The notes beneath the pieces are model-generated. The model was given only the letters and a program-made list of their open reading frames with translations. It was not told the DNA's origin and did not search any database. From Microbulbifer halophilus (GTDB taxonomy: Bacteria; Pseudomonadota; Gammaproteobacteria; Pseudomonadales; Cellvibrionaceae), in NCBI RefSeq assembly GCF_026183675.1, contig NZ_JAPIVK010000028.1, positions 1-64,000 of the forward strand: a stretch of 64,000 nt of DNA, given 5' to 3'. Numbering within the stretch: position 1 is the first letter of the stretch; each line of letters opens with the position of its first letter. Below, one piece after another: positions 19,888 through 29,808 of the stretch. The position numbers and the translations under genes were made by a program.

Positions 19888-20157
19888 TTAGCGACGCAGG
19901 CCGAGTTTTGCGATCAGCTGTGCGTAGCGGTTCAGATCCTTTTTCTTCAGGTAGTCCAGCAGCTTGCGGCGCTGGTTTACCATGCGGATCAGGCCACGGC
20001 GGGAGTGGTGATCCTGCTTGTGCTCAGAGAAGTGGCTCTGCAGCTTGTTGATGTTGGCAGACAGCAGGGCCACCTGGACTTCCGGGGAACCGGTGTCGCC
20101 CTCGACCTGGCCGTGCTCTTTCAGGATTGCTTCTTTTTCAGATGCAGTCAGTGCCAT
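19888..20157 (-). CDS. rpsO: 30S ribosomal protein S15
   Basis: An 89-residue primary 16S rRNA-binding protein. The hallmark stretches [28 protein letters not shown] and [11 protein letters not shown] are all present. The ATG at 20157 gives the normal S15 length and follows GAGGTATTTCGTT; the longer open frame to 20208 adds an unrelated leader. It lies between truB and pnp in the conserved order. Confidence 0.98.
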   Translation of the reverse strand: MALTASEKEAILKEHGQVEGDTGSPEVQVALLSANINKLQSHFSEHKQDHHSRRGLIRMVNQRRKLLDYLKKKDLNRYAQLIAKLGLRR

Positions 20158-20246
20158 AACGAAATACCTCGTCGTAATATGCTTTGAAGATTCGGCCGAC
20201 CCGTGCATATTTACAGATCGGCTAACGGTTTTAGCTCCCGGTTAAT

Positions 20247-20292
20247 GTGGGAGCCTGCCCCGCAGGCGATCGCGGCCAACGGCCGCTCTTAC
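20247..20292. repeat. REP-like element (GTxGGAGCCTGC family)
   Basis: GTGGGAGCCTGCCCCGCAGG starts a two-stem palindrome whose second half reads CGCGGCC-aac-GGCCG. It abuts the truB stop codon. Other members are listed at 21659, 26152, 26189, 26855, 54376 and 62146. Confidence 0.75.
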
Positions 20293-21234
20293 CTACAGGG
20301 TGCTTACCAGACGCCGGGGGGCTACCCGGCCGTCGTCGGTAATTTCTCCTACGCCCAGAAAATCGCCATTTTCCAGGAAGAGGCGCACCATATCACCTTC
20401 CGCGCCGATACGGTAGACCTGCAAATCCATTACCGGCTGCCCCTGACGCAGATAGTAACCGGAGTCTTCCGGCAGGGTCAGCGCGGGCAGGTCTGCGGCG
20501 GGGGAGTCCACCGGCAGCAGGTGGTGATCCAGCAGTTCCGCCCTGCCCTCGCCGCGCTCCTCCGTCAGCTCGTCCAGGGTGACGGCGTCCGCCTCGTCGA
20601 AGGGACCGGCGGCGCTGCGGTGCAGCCGGTCGACGTAGGCGCCAACACCCAGCTCGCGGCCCAGGTCCTCCGCCAGGCTGCGCACATAGGTGCCCTTGGA
20701 GCAATGGATCTCCACTTCGGCCCGCGGCTGGGCGCCCGGTGTGAATCCCACCAGTTCGTACTCGAAGATTTCCACTTCGCGCGCCTCGCGCTCCACCTCC
20801 ACGCCCTGGCGCGCCAGCTTGTAGAGCGGCTGGCCCTTGTGCTTGAGGGCCGAATACATGGAGGGAACCTGCTTGATGCGGCCGCGGAAAGGTTCTATCG
20901 CAGTCAGCACATCCCTCTCCGTCAGGCCGGAGGCGTCGGCGGTGGCGATCACCTCGCCGTCGGCATCGCCGCTCTCGGTGGCCATGCCGAAGCAGAAGGT
21001 ACTGCGGTAGCGCTTGTCCGCATCCAGCAGGTACTGGGAGAACTTGGTCGCCTCGCCGAAACAGACCGGCAACACGCCGGTGGCGAGCGGGTCCAGCGCG
21101 CCGGTGTGGCCGGCGCGGTTGGCGAAAAACAGGCGTTTGGCTTTCTGCAGGGCGTCGTTGGCGGTGATGCCGGCGGGTTTGTCCAGCAACAGCACACCGT
21201 TGACCTTGCGGCCCCATTTAGGTCTGCGGCCCAT
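20293..21234 (-). CDS. truB: tRNA pseudouridine-55 synthase
   Basis: A 313-residue enzyme that makes the universal T-loop pseudouridine 55. The catalytic motif GHTGALDPLATG places the nucleophile at Asp48, as in E. coli. SKGTYVRSLAEDLG is the second family motif. The C-terminal part is PUA-like and near normal length. It is four bases from rbfA, and the two are surely co-transcribed. Confidence 0.97.
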   Translation of the reverse strand: MGRRPKWGRKVNGVLLLDKPAGITANDALQKAKRLFFANRAGHTGALDPLATGVLPVCFGEATKFSQYLLDADKRYRSTFCFGMATESGDADGEVIATADASGLTERDVLTAIEPFRGRIKQVPSMYSALKHKGQPLYKLARQGVEVEREAREVEIFEYELVGFTPGAQPRAEVEIHCSKGTYVRSLAEDLGRELGVGAYVDRLHRSAAGPFDEADAVTLDELTEERGEGRAELLDHHLLPVDSPAADLPALTLPEDSGYYLRQGQPVMDLQVYRIGAEGDMVRLFLENGDFLGVGEITDDGRVAPRRLVSTL

Positions 21235-21237
21235 GGA

Positions 21238-21630
21238 TTACCCTTCTTCGGAATCGTCGTCGCTGTGCTTGCGGTCTTCTTTTACCGCCTTGTCGATCAG
21301 GGCGGACAGTTCCTGGCCGCGGACGGAGGTCTCGTCGTAGCGGAACTGCAGGCGGGGGATGCTGCGCATCTGGATGGCGCGCGCCAGCTGGCTGCGCAGG
21401 AAGCCCGCAGCCCTTTTGAGCGCATCCATGGAGGCCTCGATCGCGGCCGGGTCGTCGTTGCCCACCAGGGTCACGAAGACCTTGGCGGAGGACAGGTCGC
21501 GGCTGACTTCCACATCGTTGACATTGACCATGCCAACGCGCGGATCGCGCACTTCCCGCTGGATCAGTTGCGACAGCTCGCGGCGCATGGCGTCGGCGAC
21601 GCGATCGGCGCGGTGGAATTCTCTTGCCAT
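21238..21630 (-). CDS. rbfA: 30S ribosome-binding factor A
   Basis: A 130-residue late-stage 30S assembly factor. The KH-like core is visible in FHRADRVADAMRRELSQLIQ, DPRVGMVNVNDVEVSRDLS and IPRLQFRYDE. The C-terminal tail is acidic (DRKHSDDDSEEG). It lies between infB and truB in conserved order, with a REP and a CTCTCCC-type repeat in the gap to infB. Confidence 0.97.
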   Translation of the reverse strand: MAREFHRADRVADAMRRELSQLIQREVRDPRVGMVNVNDVEVSRDLSSAKVFVTLVGNDDPAAIEASMDALKRAAGFLRSQLARAIQMRSIPRLQFRYDETSVRGQELSALIDKAVKEDRKHSDDDSEEG

Positions 21631-21658
21631 TGGTTACCTATAGAAAATGGCTTGGCTA

Positions 21659-21737
21659 TCGCCTGCAGGCAGGCTCCTACTGGGGCCTTCGGCCGGCCCT
21701 CTCCCCCAACCCCTCTCCCAGAGGGAGAGGGGAGGAA
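21659..21737. repeat. REP-like element plus CTCTCCC-family repeat
   Basis: TCGCCTGCAGGCAGGCTCC at 21659-21677 is a REP-family stem. It is followed at 21699-21737 by a CCCTCTCCC-type palindrome. Both lie in the infB-rbfA gap. Confidence 0.75.
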
Positions 21738-21743
21738 AGGCGC

Positions 21744-24518
21744 TTACAGTTCACGGGCCACCTTGACGATATCGTAGACCTCGATCTGGTCGCCCGGCTT
21801 GACGTCGTTGTAGTCTTTCACGCCGATACCGCACTCCATGCCATTGCGCACTTCCTGAACATCGTCCTTGAAGCGGCGCAGAGACTCGAGTTCGCCCTGG
21901 TAGACCACGACGTTGTCGCGCAGTACGCGGATGGGCTTGTTGCGGTAGACGGTGCCCTCCGTGACCATGCAGCCGGCGATGGCGCCGAACTTGGGCGAGC
22001 GGAAGACATCGCGCACTTCGGCGATACCCACGATATCCTCGCGCACTTCCGGCTCCAGCATGCCCGACAGCGCCTGCTTCACTTCGTCCAGCAGGTTGTA
22101 GATCACACTGTAGTAGCGGATCTCGACACTCTCGGTCTCCGCCAGCTTGCGCGCGGCGACATCGGCACGGGTATTGAAACCGATCACGATGGCGCCGGCG
22201 GTCAGGGCCAGGTTGACGTCGTTCTCGGCGATACCGCCCACACCGCTGGAGACCACATTGACGGATACTTCCTCGTTGCCGATCTCCGCCAGGGCGGACA
22301 GGATGGCTTCCAGGGAGCCGCGCACGTCGGCCTTGATCACCACCGGCAGTACCTTCTTCTCGCCGGCTTCCATGTCCGCGAACATGTTTTCCAGCTTGGC
22401 GGCCTGCTGGCGCTGCATGCGCTCGCGGCGCTCCTTCTCGGCGCGCTGCTCGGCCACTTCGCGGGCCTTGCGCTCATCCGCCACCACCAGGAACTCGTCG
22501 CCGGCATTCGGGGTGGAATCCAGGCCCAGCAGTTCCACCGGGGTGGACGGGCCTGCCTCCTTGACTTTCTTGCCCAGTTCGTTGGTCATGGCGCGCACGC
22601 GGCCATAGCTCTGGCCCGCCAGCACGATATCGCCGCGCTTAAGCTCGCCGTTCTGCACCAACAGGGTGGCGACCACACCGCGGCCCTTTTCCAGGCGCGA
22701 TTCGATCACCACGCCGGTGGCCGGCACCTTGACCTTGGCTTTCAGCTCGAGCATTTCCGCCTGCAGGGAAACCGCTTCCAGCAGCTCGTCGATGCCCTGG
22801 CCGGTGTGCGCGGACACTTCGATAAACTGCGTGTCGCCGCCCCAGTCTTCGGGAATCACATCCTTCGCCGCCAGCTCGTTCTTGACCCGGTCCGGGTCCG
22901 CGCCCTCTTTGTCGCTCTTGTTGATGGCGACCACCAGCGGTACGCCGGCTGCCCTGGAATGATTGACGGCCTCTTCGGTCTGCGGCATGACGCCGTCGTC
23001 GGCGGCCACCACCAGGATCACCACATCGGTGGACTGGGCGCCGCGGGCGCGCATGGCGGTAAAGGCGGCGTGGCCCGGGGTGTCCAGGAAGGCGATCTCG
23101 CCCTGGCCGGTTTTCACCCGGTAGGCACCGATATGCTGGGTGATGCCGCCGGCTTCACCGGAGGCAACCTTGGTCTTGCGTATGTAGTCGAGCAATGAGG
23201 TTTTGCCGTGGTCGACGTGACCCATCACGGTCACCACCGGCGCACGGGACACCTCATCGCCCTCGACTTCCTTGGCCTCGGCCACCAGGCTGTCTTCCAG
23301 CTCTGTCTCGGAAACCGCGACGGCCTTGTGGCCCATTTCCTCGACGATCAACTGTGCAGTCTCGCGGTCCAGGCTCTGGTTGATGGTGACCATCTCGCCC
23401 ATCTTCATCAGGCGCTTGATCAACTCGCCGGCCTTGATGTTCATCTGCTTGGCCAGCTCGCCGACGGTGATGGTTTCACCCAACTGTACTTCGTACACCT
23501 GCTTTCCCGTGGGCTTCTTGAACCCATGTGTGTTCTTGATCTTGAGAGTCGGGCGCGACAGCGAGCGGGTGCTGCGCTTCTCCGACTCGTCGCTTTCAAA
23601 GGCCTCCAGCGCCTGATCGTAGAGCGAGGCCTTGCTGGACTTCTTGGGGCCCGACTTGGCACCGCGACGACCGCGGCGTTTGCGCGGCTCGTCCTTCTCT
23701 TTCTCCGGAGGCACGGCCTCGAGCTTGCGGCGCAGCGACGGCTTGATCTTGTCGGTCTTTTCGGTTTTCTCGGTCTTGACCTGCTCTTCGCGCTGCTGCT
23801 TTTCCTGCTCGGCGCGCTTGCGCTCCTCTTCGAGGCGGGCCTTCTTGTCTTCCAGCTCCTGCGCCTCTTTGGCCGCCTGCTCCTTGCGGCGCTCCATGGC
23901 GGCAATGCGCATGGCTTCGATGTCGTCCACATAGGTGGAACGCACCGGCGCCGGCTTCTCTTCGGCCTTTTCCTCTGCCTCGCCCCCTTCCGGCCCGGCA
24001 GCGGCTTCGGGCTCCGCCGGCGGCGCCTCCTCTTCCGCTGGCTCCGGTGCAGCCTCGGCTTCCGCCTCTGCCTCGGCCCGGGCCTCCGCTTCCGCGCGGG
24101 CGCGCTCGGCCTCCGCCTGTTCGGCACGGGCCCTTTCCAGTTCGGCCTGTTCGGCCAGCGCCTTGTCCAGTTCCTCCTGGCGCTCGGCTTCCTCGGCGGC
24201 TTCCGCCTCCAGCTGTTCCTGCGGGCGCTTCACATAGGTGCGTTTCTTGCGCACTTCCACATTCACGGTTTTACGGCCGGTGCCAGAGCCGGTTTTCAGC
24301 GTGGTGGTGGTTTTGCGCTTCAGGGTGATCTTGCGCGGCGCAGCCCCCTGCTCCCCGTGACTGCTTTTCAGGAAGTTGAGCAGGACCTGTTTTTCCTCGT
24401 CCGACACCACCGCATCCGCAGAAGTGTGGGGCAAACCCGCTTCCTTCATCTGCGTCAGCAGACGATCCTCGGTGGCACCAACCGATTTCGCGAGTTCGCT
24501 AACTGTTACTTCGGCCAT
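21744..24518 (-). CDS. infB: translation initiation factor IF-2
   Basis: A 924-residue GTPase that places initiator tRNA on the 30S subunit. The N-terminal IF2_N domain ([20 protein letters not shown]) is followed by a long charged Glu/Ala/Arg-rich linker (residues about 80-260). A second IF2_N-like segment and the G domain come next, with GHVDHGKT (G1), DTPGHAAF (G3) and NKSD (G4). The C-terminal domains II-IV end in KVAREL. Length is typical of gammaproteobacterial IF-2. It lies downstream of nusA. Confidence 0.98.
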   Translation of the reverse strand: MAEVTVSELAKSVGATEDRLLTQMKEAGLPHTSADAVVSDEEKQVLLNFLKSSHGEQGAAPRKITLKRKTTTTLKTGSGTGRKTVNVEVRKKRTYVKRPQEQLEAEAAEEAERQEELDKALAEQAELERARAEQAEAERARAEAEARAEAEAEAEAAPEPAEEEAPPAEPEAAAGPEGGEAEEKAEEKPAPVRSTYVDDIEAMRIAAMERRKEQAAKEAQELEDKKARLEEERKRAEQEKQQREEQVKTEKTEKTDKIKPSLRRKLEAVPPEKEKDEPRKRRGRRGAKSGPKKSSKASLYDQALEAFESDESEKRSTRSLSRPTLKIKNTHGFKKPTGKQVYEVQLGETITVGELAKQMNIKAGELIKRLMKMGEMVTINQSLDRETAQLIVEEMGHKAVAVSETELEDSLVAEAKEVEGDEVSRAPVVTVMGHVDHGKTSLLDYIRKTKVASGEAGGITQHIGAYRVKTGQGEIAFLDTPGHAAFTAMRARGAQSTDVVILVVAADDGVMPQTEEAVNHSRAAGVPLVVAINKSDKEGADPDRVKNELAAKDVIPEDWGGDTQFIEVSAHTGQGIDELLEAVSLQAEMLELKAKVKVPATGVVIESRLEKGRGVVATLLVQNGELKRGDIVLAGQSYGRVRAMTNELGKKVKEAGPSTPVELLGLDSTPNAGDEFLVVADERKAREVAEQRAEKERRERMQRQQAAKLENMFADMEAGEKKVLPVVIKADVRGSLEAILSALAEIGNEEVSVNVVSSGVGGIAENDVNLALTAGAIVIGFNTRADVAARKLAETESVEIRYYSVIYNLLDEVKQALSGMLEPEVREDIVGIAEVRDVFRSPKFGAIAGCMVTEGTVYRNKPIRVLRDNVVVYQGELESLRRFKDDVQEVRNGMECGIGVKDYNDVKPGDQIEVYDIVKVAREL

Positions 24519-24623
24519 TCTCTCTCCTGTAAGTCGCTTGGTCGGAGCTTATCTCATTTGCGCACCATCTTTATGTGCGTAGATGTCTTATTTGCACACG
24601 CCGTTGTGTGCGCAGCTGCACGC

Positions 24624-26126
24624 TCAGGCTTGCTCGCCGCTGTCATCGGCAAACCAGGGCTCGCGCGCTTTCATGATCAGCCCGGCGGCGCGCTCCTGGT
24701 CCACATCCTCGATGTCCAGCAGGTCGTCCACTGCCTGCTCGGCGAGGTCTTCCATGGTCGCAATACCGCGGCTGGCCAGCAAGTAAGCCAGGTGACGATC
24801 CATGCCTTCCATGTTCAGAAGGTCTTCCGCCGGCTCGGTTGCGTCCAGCTGTTCCTCGGAGGCCAGCGCCTGGGTCAGCAGCGCATCCTTGGCGCGGGCC
24901 CGCAGCTCTTCGGCGATTTCCTCGTCGAAGCCCTCGATCTGCAGCATTTCCTCAATGGGCACGTAGGCCACTTCTTCCAGAGTGGTAAAGCCTTCTTCCA
25001 CCAGCACGCCGGCGACGTCTTCGTCGATATCCAGGCGCTCCATGAAAGTCTCCATGACCGTGCTGGACTCGGCTTCCTGTTTGTTCTCCCACTCCTCGGT
25101 GCTCATGACATTGATCTGCCACTGGGTGAGCTCGGAGGCCAGGCGTACATTCTGGCCGCTGCGGCCGATGGCCATGGCGAGGTTTTCCTCGGCAACGGCC
25201 ACATCCATGGAGCCGGCGTCTTCGTCGACCACGATGGATTCGATTTCCGCCGGCGCCATGGCGTTGATCACGAACTGGGCTGGGTTTTCATCCCAGAGCA
25301 CGATATCCACGCGCTCGCCGGACAGCTCGTTGGAAACCGCCTGGACGCGCGCGCCGCGCATGCCCACGCAGGCCCCCACCGGATCGATACGGCCGTCGTT
25401 GGTATTGACGGCGATCTTGGCGCGCAGCCCCGGGTCGCGCGCGGCGCCGCGGATTTCGATCACGTCTTCTGCAATCTCCGGCACCTCGATACGGAACAGT
25501 TCGATGATCATCTCCGGGCAGGAGCGGCTCAGCTTCAGCTGCGGGCCCCTCGCCTCCGGTTCGATCTCCAGCAGGATGGCGCGCACCCGGTCGCCCAGCC
25601 GGAAGATCTCGCGACCCACCAGTTGGTCGCGGGGCAGGCGCGCCTCGGCGTTGCTGCCCAGGTCCACGGCAATAAAGTCGCGGGTCACTTTCTTGACAGT
25701 GCCGCTGACCAGTTCGCCGACGCGATCGCGGTACTCTTCCACCACCTTGGCGCGCTCGGCTTCGCGCACCTTCTGCACGATCACCTGCTTGGCAGTCTGT
25801 GCGGCGATACGGCCGAATTCGACATTTTCCACCTGCTCGCGGTAGACATCGCCGGCCTTCAGTTCGGGATCTTTCTCGTGCGCCTCTTCAAGGGTGAACT
25901 GGGTACCCAGCTCAGCGAGGGTATCGTCGTCCACGACTTCCCAGCTGCGAAAGGTCTCGTAGTCACCACTGTCCTGATCGATGATCACCTCGATGGTGGA
26001 ATCCTCGTCGTAGCGCTTCTTGGTGGCCGTTGCCAGTGCCGCCTCGATCGCCTGGAAAATGATTTCCCGATCAACGCCTTTCTCGTTGGAAACCGCCTCG
26101 GCGACCAGCAAGATCTCTTTGTTCAT
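24624..26126 (-). CDS. nusA: transcription termination/antitermination protein NusA
   Basis: A 500-residue RNA polymerase-binding factor. The N-terminal RNAP-binding domain is followed by S1 ([20 protein letters not shown]), KH1 ([20 protein letters not shown]) and KH2 ([19 protein letters not shown]). Two C-terminal acidic helix-hairpin repeats ([17 protein letters not shown] and a later copy) match the gammaproteobacterial long form. The infB gap (105 bases) contains no recognisable gene. Confidence 0.98.
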   Translation of the reverse strand: MNKEILLVAEAVSNEKGVDREIIFQAIEAALATATKKRYDEDSTIEVIIDQDSGDYETFRSWEVVDDDTLAELGTQFTLEEAHEKDPELKAGDVYREQVENVEFGRIAAQTAKQVIVQKVREAERAKVVEEYRDRVGELVSGTVKKVTRDFIAVDLGSNAEARLPRDQLVGREIFRLGDRVRAILLEIEPEARGPQLKLSRSCPEMIIELFRIEVPEIAEDVIEIRGAARDPGLRAKIAVNTNDGRIDPVGACVGMRGARVQAVSNELSGERVDIVLWDENPAQFVINAMAPAEIESIVVDEDAGSMDVAVAEENLAMAIGRSGQNVRLASELTQWQINVMSTEEWENKQEAESSTVMETFMERLDIDEDVAGVLVEEGFTTLEEVAYVPIEEMLQIEGFDEEIAEELRARAKDALLTQALASEEQLDATEPAEDLLNMEGMDRHLAYLLASRGIATMEDLAEQAVDDLLDIEDVDQERAAGLIMKAREPWFADDSGEQA

Positions 26127-26151
26127 GCAGCTGCCTCTTTAAAATAAAGCT

Positions 26152-26210
26152 TCGCCTGCGCGCAGGCTCCTACATTGCTTTGTATTCGTCGCCCGCTTGC
26201 AGGCGCCTAC
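26152..26210. repeat. two REP-like elements in rimP-nusA gap
   Basis: TCGCCTGCGCGCAGGCTCC starts at 26152, and a second copy, TCGCCCGCTTGCAGGCGCC, starts at 26189. Both end in TAC. The second overlaps the rimP stop region by a few bases. Confidence 0.78.
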
Positions 26211-26668
26211 TTGAATTGGGGAATCACCTTCGCCCGCTCGATACTGTCGACGGGCAACAGGTATTCGTTCTCGCCGTCGACACGCAATACCACTTCCTCG
26301 CCCTCGACCCCGGCCAGCAGGCCGCGCCATTTTCGCTGGCCGTCCAGAGGCATACGCAGGCGCACTTCAATCTGCGCGCCGACGAAACGTTCGTACTGAT
26401 TCAGCTTGTACAGGGGACGATCGAGTCCCGGAGAGGAGACCTCGAGGGTATACCTGCCACTGATCGGATCCTCGACATCCAGCACGGCACTGGCCTGGCG
26501 ACTGACTTTCTCGCAGTCTTCCACGGCCACGCCATCCTCGGAATCGATATAAATACGCAACAGTGCGTTGCGGCCGTGGGTCTGGTATTCGACCCCCCAC
26601 AGCTCGCAGCCCAGGGATTCAACCACCGGGGCCAGCAATTCTTCCAACTGTTCGCGCTTGCTCGTCAT
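26207..26668 (-). CDS. rimP: ribosome maturation factor RimP
   Basis: A 153-residue 30S maturation factor. The N-terminal domain (LEELLAPVVESLGCELWGVE) and the motif SPGLDRPL are classical; the C-terminal SH3-like domain ends near VIPQFK. It is the first protein gene after the tRNA-fMet, matching metY-rimP in E. coli. Confidence 0.97.
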   Translation of the reverse strand: MTSKREQLEELLAPVVESLGCELWGVEYQTHGRNALLRIYIDSEDGVAVEDCEKVSRQASAVLDVEDPISGRYTLEVSSPGLDRPLYKLNQYERFVGAQIEVRLRMPLDGQRKWRGLLAGVEGEEVVLRVDGENEYLLPVDSIERAKVIPQFK

Positions 26669-26764
26669 TCAGATTACCAGTCGCCACACAAACCGGCGGA
26701 GTGCCGATCTGCACAGCCATCGGCCGCCCCGTCGGGGAGATGCAAAAATGCACCCCATATAAAC

Positions 26765-26785
26765 AAAAAATGGGCCCGCGGCCCA
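26765..26785 (-). terminator. terminator between tRNA-fMet and rimP
   Basis: On the minus strand TGGGC pairs with GCCCA around a GC loop and is followed by six T residues. Confidence 0.78.
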
Positions 26786-26823
26786 CTTCGAAAGCATCCG
26801 CAACTTTTTTGTTGCAGATACGA

Positions 26824-26846
26824 AAAAGCCCCTTACAGGGGCTTTT
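26824..26846 (-). terminator. second terminator-like hairpin after tRNA-fMet
   Basis: AAAAGCCCC-tta-(c)-AGGGGCTTTT is a strong stem with A/T ends on both sides, so it could stop transcription in either direction. It lies 67 bases after the tRNA. Confidence 0.75.
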
Positions 26847-26854
26847 GACCGCCT

Positions 26855-26902
26855 GCGGGAGCCTGCCTTGCAGGCGAAATCGCGAGCACGGCTCACTCCC
26901 AC
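26855..26902. repeat. REP-like element after tRNA-fMet
   Basis: GCGGGAGCCTGCCTTGCAGG followed by a second imperfect half ending GGCTCACTCCCAC. It has the same two-part plan as the copy at 20247-20292. Confidence 0.75.
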
Positions 26903-26912
26903 AGCAAAAATT

Positions 26913-26989
<77 letters not shown>

Positions 26990-27230
26990 ACAACTCTGGG
27001 AAACGAAGCCTGGTGCTCTTCGCTCCCCTGCGATGGGTTGCCCCAACCGCTCAAGAGGCTGCGCATTCTAGGGGCGCCGCCCCGGGGAGTCAAGTCACAT
27101 CTGGCATTTATATTCACATGGCTGCGGGGCGCTGCGAGGCACAGTGTAGGCGGTGCCCGCCAGCGCTCTCAACTCTCCATCCGCTTTTGCTGCGGAGGGA
27201 GATTTGCGGCGCCAGGCATCTCACCGCAAT

Positions 27231-27245
27231 TGATAAACATTCTCA
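27231..27245. promoter_or_regulatory. Fur-box-like site before TonB receptor
   Basis: TGATAAA-C-ATTCTCA matches the 7-1-7 Fur motif TGATAAT-N-ATTATCA at 12 of 14 arm positions. It lies 128 bases before the receptor start, close enough to cover its promoter. The remaining upstream sequence (26990-27372) shows no gene. Confidence 0.65.
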
Positions 27246-27372
27246 ACTGCATTAATATCCGCACCCATCCCGACAGGACACGACGAGAGTCCCCGCCCCC
27301 GACCGCAGGAAGGTAAAAGGCAGGGGACCGCAGTGTCGCGTCAGCCAGACAATAAAACAGGAGTTTCTCTGT

Positions 27373-29478
27373 ATGCGCACCCGCACCACGCTCGCCCTGG
27401 CCATTTCCCTGATTTCCTCCGCCGGCGTTGCCGACGAGCGCACCATCGAGGAGGAGATTGTCGTCACCGCCAACCGCACAGAGAAGCCCCTGAGCACCAT
27501 CCCCAACACCGTCACCCTGATCGACCAGGAGGAGCTGGCGGAACAGCTCAGCGCCACCAGCGACCTGTCCACGGTGCTCGGCAACCTGATTCCCGGCTTC
27601 TCGCCAGCGCGCCAGAAGATGACCAACTCCGGCGAGAGCCTGCGCGGGCGCAAACCGCTGTACATGATCGACGGTGTCCCCCAGTCCAACCCGCTGCGCA
27701 GCGGCGGCCGCGACGGCCACACCATCGATCCGCTGATGCTGGAGCGGGTGGAAGTGATTCACGGTGCCAACGCCATCCACGGCATGGGCGCCTCCGGCGG
27801 CATCATCAATCTGGTGACCCGCGAGCCGAGCGATGAGCTGCAACAGAGCCTGCGGCTGGAGTCCGCCCTGCAGCCGGAGGATACCGGCGAGAGCCTGGGC
27901 TATAGCGGCAGCTACAGCCTGTCCGGCCAGTTCGACAGCTTCGATCTGCTGGGCAGCGTGACCTATCGCGATACCGGTCTCGGCTACGACGCCAACGGCG
28001 ATGTTATCGGTTTCGACAACACCCAGGGCGATACCATGGACAGCGAGACGGTCAACGCCTTTGTGAAAATCGGCCACAACTGGGACGACCAGCGGCTGGA
28101 GTTGACCCTGAACCGCTACGAACTGTCCGGCAGTACCAACTGGGTTTCCGTAGACGGCGACTGGGACGCCGGTATCCCCACTACTGCCGAGGAGGGCGCA
28201 GTTCCCGGCAAATCCCCCTCCAACGAAGCCACCACCGTCAACCTGCAGTACAGCAACGAAGACCTGCTCGGCCAGAAGCTGCGGGTTCAGGCCTTCTCCC
28301 AGGATTTTGCCGGCACCTATGGCGCTACCGACAGCGCCACCTTCCAGGATCTCGAAACCTACGGCGAGACCATCTACGACCAGTCGCAGAACAACTCGGA
28401 AAAGCGCGGGGTGAAAATCACCCTGATCGCGGATCAACTGGCCGGCGCGCCGGTGAACCTGACCTACGGCCTGGACCTGCTCGAAGACAAGACCTGGCAG
28501 CAGCTGATCCTCACCAACCGCACCTGGGTACCGAAAACCCGCTACGAGAGTGTCGCCCCCTACGCACAGCTCGAGTTCAGCGGCATCGACCGACTGGCAG
28601 TCACCGCCGGGCTGCGCCGCGAAATATCCAGACTCAAAGTGGACGATTTCACCACCCTGGCCAAGTACGGCAGCCAGTCTGTCGAGGGCGGAGAACCCGA
28701 ATTCAGCGAGACCCTGAGCAACCTCGGCGCCACCTACCAGCTCAACGACGCCTGGCGGCTGTTCGCCAACTATGCCGAGGGCTATTCCATGCCGGACGTG
28801 GGTCGCGCTCTGCGCGGTATCGACCAGCCGGGACAGGATGTGGAAAGCTTCCTGAACCTGACCCCCATCATCACTGATAACGAAGAGATCGGTATCGAAT
28901 ACAGCGGTGCCGGGCTGGCGGCGCAGGTCACCTACTACCGCTCGGACTCCGATTTTGGCCAGCGGCTGCAGGCGGACCCCAGGGGGATCTATACCCTCAA
29001 GCGCGAGAAAACCGAAATCGACGGACTGGAGTTCCGCGGCCAGTGGTCTGCCAGCGAAACCGACACACTGGAACTGCGTTATGCCCAGACCGACGGCCAA
29101 TCCGACTCCGATGGCGACGGCAAAGTGGACCGAGACCAGGGTGGAGCCGACATTGCCCCCAGCCGCGCCAACCTGAGCTGGAGCCGCGCCTGGAGCGATC
29201 GCCTCAGCACACGACTGCAGGCAAACTGGCTGTTGAGCCGCGATTTCAAGGATGGAGATGGCAACACCTACTCGGAGTTCGACGGCTATACCACCATCGA
29301 CCTGAGTGCCAACCTGCAAGCACTGGGTGGCGACTTCACGTTGGGAGTGCAGAACCTGACCAACGAGGATTACTTCACCTACTACTCCCAGACATTCACC
29401 AGTGTCGCGTACCAGGATACGCGCAACTTCAAGGGCCTGGGCCGCAGCGTGAACCTGTCCTACTCGCGCCTGTTCTGA
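27373..29478 (+). CDS. TonB-dependent siderophore-type receptor
   Basis: A 701-residue outer-membrane receptor. The signal peptide ends near SAGVADE (residue 20-22) and a TonB-box-like EEEIVVTANR follows. The plug carries RGRKPLYMIDGVPQS and VEVIHGANAIHGMGASGG. The barrel ends LSYSRLF with a terminal Phe. Its length and plug resemble catecholate or hydroxamate siderophore receptors. A Fur-like box precedes it and a PepSY membrane protein follows, as in many iron-uptake loci. The exact ligand cannot be told. Confidence 0.92.
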   Translation: MRTRTTLALAISLISSAGVADERTIEEEIVVTANRTEKPLSTIPNTVTLIDQEELAEQLSATSDLSTVLGNLIPGFSPARQKMTNSGESLRGRKPLYMIDGVPQSNPLRSGGRDGHTIDPLMLERVEVIHGANAIHGMGASGGIINLVTREPSDELQQSLRLESALQPEDTGESLGYSGSYSLSGQFDSFDLLGSVTYRDTGLGYDANGDVIGFDNTQGDTMDSETVNAFVKIGHNWDDQRLELTLNRYELSGSTNWVSVDGDWDAGIPTTAEEGAVPGKSPSNEATTVNLQYSNEDLLGQKLRVQAFSQDFAGTYGATDSATFQDLETYGETIYDQSQNNSEKRGVKITLIADQLAGAPVNLTYGLDLLEDKTWQQLILTNRTWVPKTRYESVAPYAQLEFSGIDRLAVTAGLRREISRLKVDDFTTLAKYGSQSVEGGEPEFSETLSNLGATYQLNDAWRLFANYAEGYSMPDVGRALRGIDQPGQDVESFLNLTPIITDNEEIGIEYSGAGLAAQVTYYRSDSDFGQRLQADPRGIYTLKREKTEIDGLEFRGQWSASETDTLELRYAQTDGQSDSDGDGKVDRDQGGADIAPSRANLSWSRAWSDRLSTRLQANWLLSRDFKDGDGNTYSEFDGYTTIDLSANLQALGGDFTLGVQNLTNEDYFTYYSQTFTSVAYQDTRNFKGLGRSVNLSYSRLF

Positions 29479-29484
29479 CTTATC

Positions 29485-29696
29485 ACTCAAGTTTCGGAGT
29501 TTGTGGTGCTCGCGAGTGGCACAAGCTGGAGCGGGGTGCGCCTTTCTGGGACTGTCTGCGAGAGGGGCCGAAGGCGCCGTGAATACCTGGAGCGGCCGGG
29601 ACACCTCGCAGACAAGCCTACAGGGACGTATACACGGCGTGTCCCAGAAAGGCGCACCCCGCTCCAGCTCCCTGAATCGAACCCCGAAACTTGAGT
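29485..29696. repeat. long composite inverted repeat
   Basis: The 29 bases at 29524-29552 are perfectly complementary to 29641-29669. Outer, less perfect pairing extends the arms to 29485 and 29696. Within the loop, TGTCTGCGAG (29553-29562) pairs with CTCGCAGACA (29605-29614). No coding potential is seen. The outer end recurs at 13889-13907. Confidence 0.85.
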
Positions 29697-29737
29697 TATC
29701 ATTCGCCGGTATACCGGCTCTGGTGGCGTATCCGCGC

Positions 29738-29777
29738 GCCCTCTCCCCCGGTCTCTTTCCCAATGGGAGAGGGGCGC
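29738..29777. repeat. CTCTCCC-family palindromic repeat
   Basis: CGCCCTCTCCCCCGGTCTC followed by the complementary GGGAGAGGGGCG. It lies just upstream of the PepSY gene. Confidence 0.78.
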
Positions 29778-29808
29778 AACTGCAGGCAAACCGGCAATGT
29801 AAAAATCC

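Noticed and set aside
23208-26147. 979-codon frame opposite infB and nusA
   Set aside because: It crosses the infB-nusA gap on the opposite strand of two certain genes; composition is that of a shadow frame.
29485-29696. simple rho-independent terminator after the TonB receptor
   Set aside because: The arms are too far apart and no T-run follows; a mobile or structural repeat explains it better.
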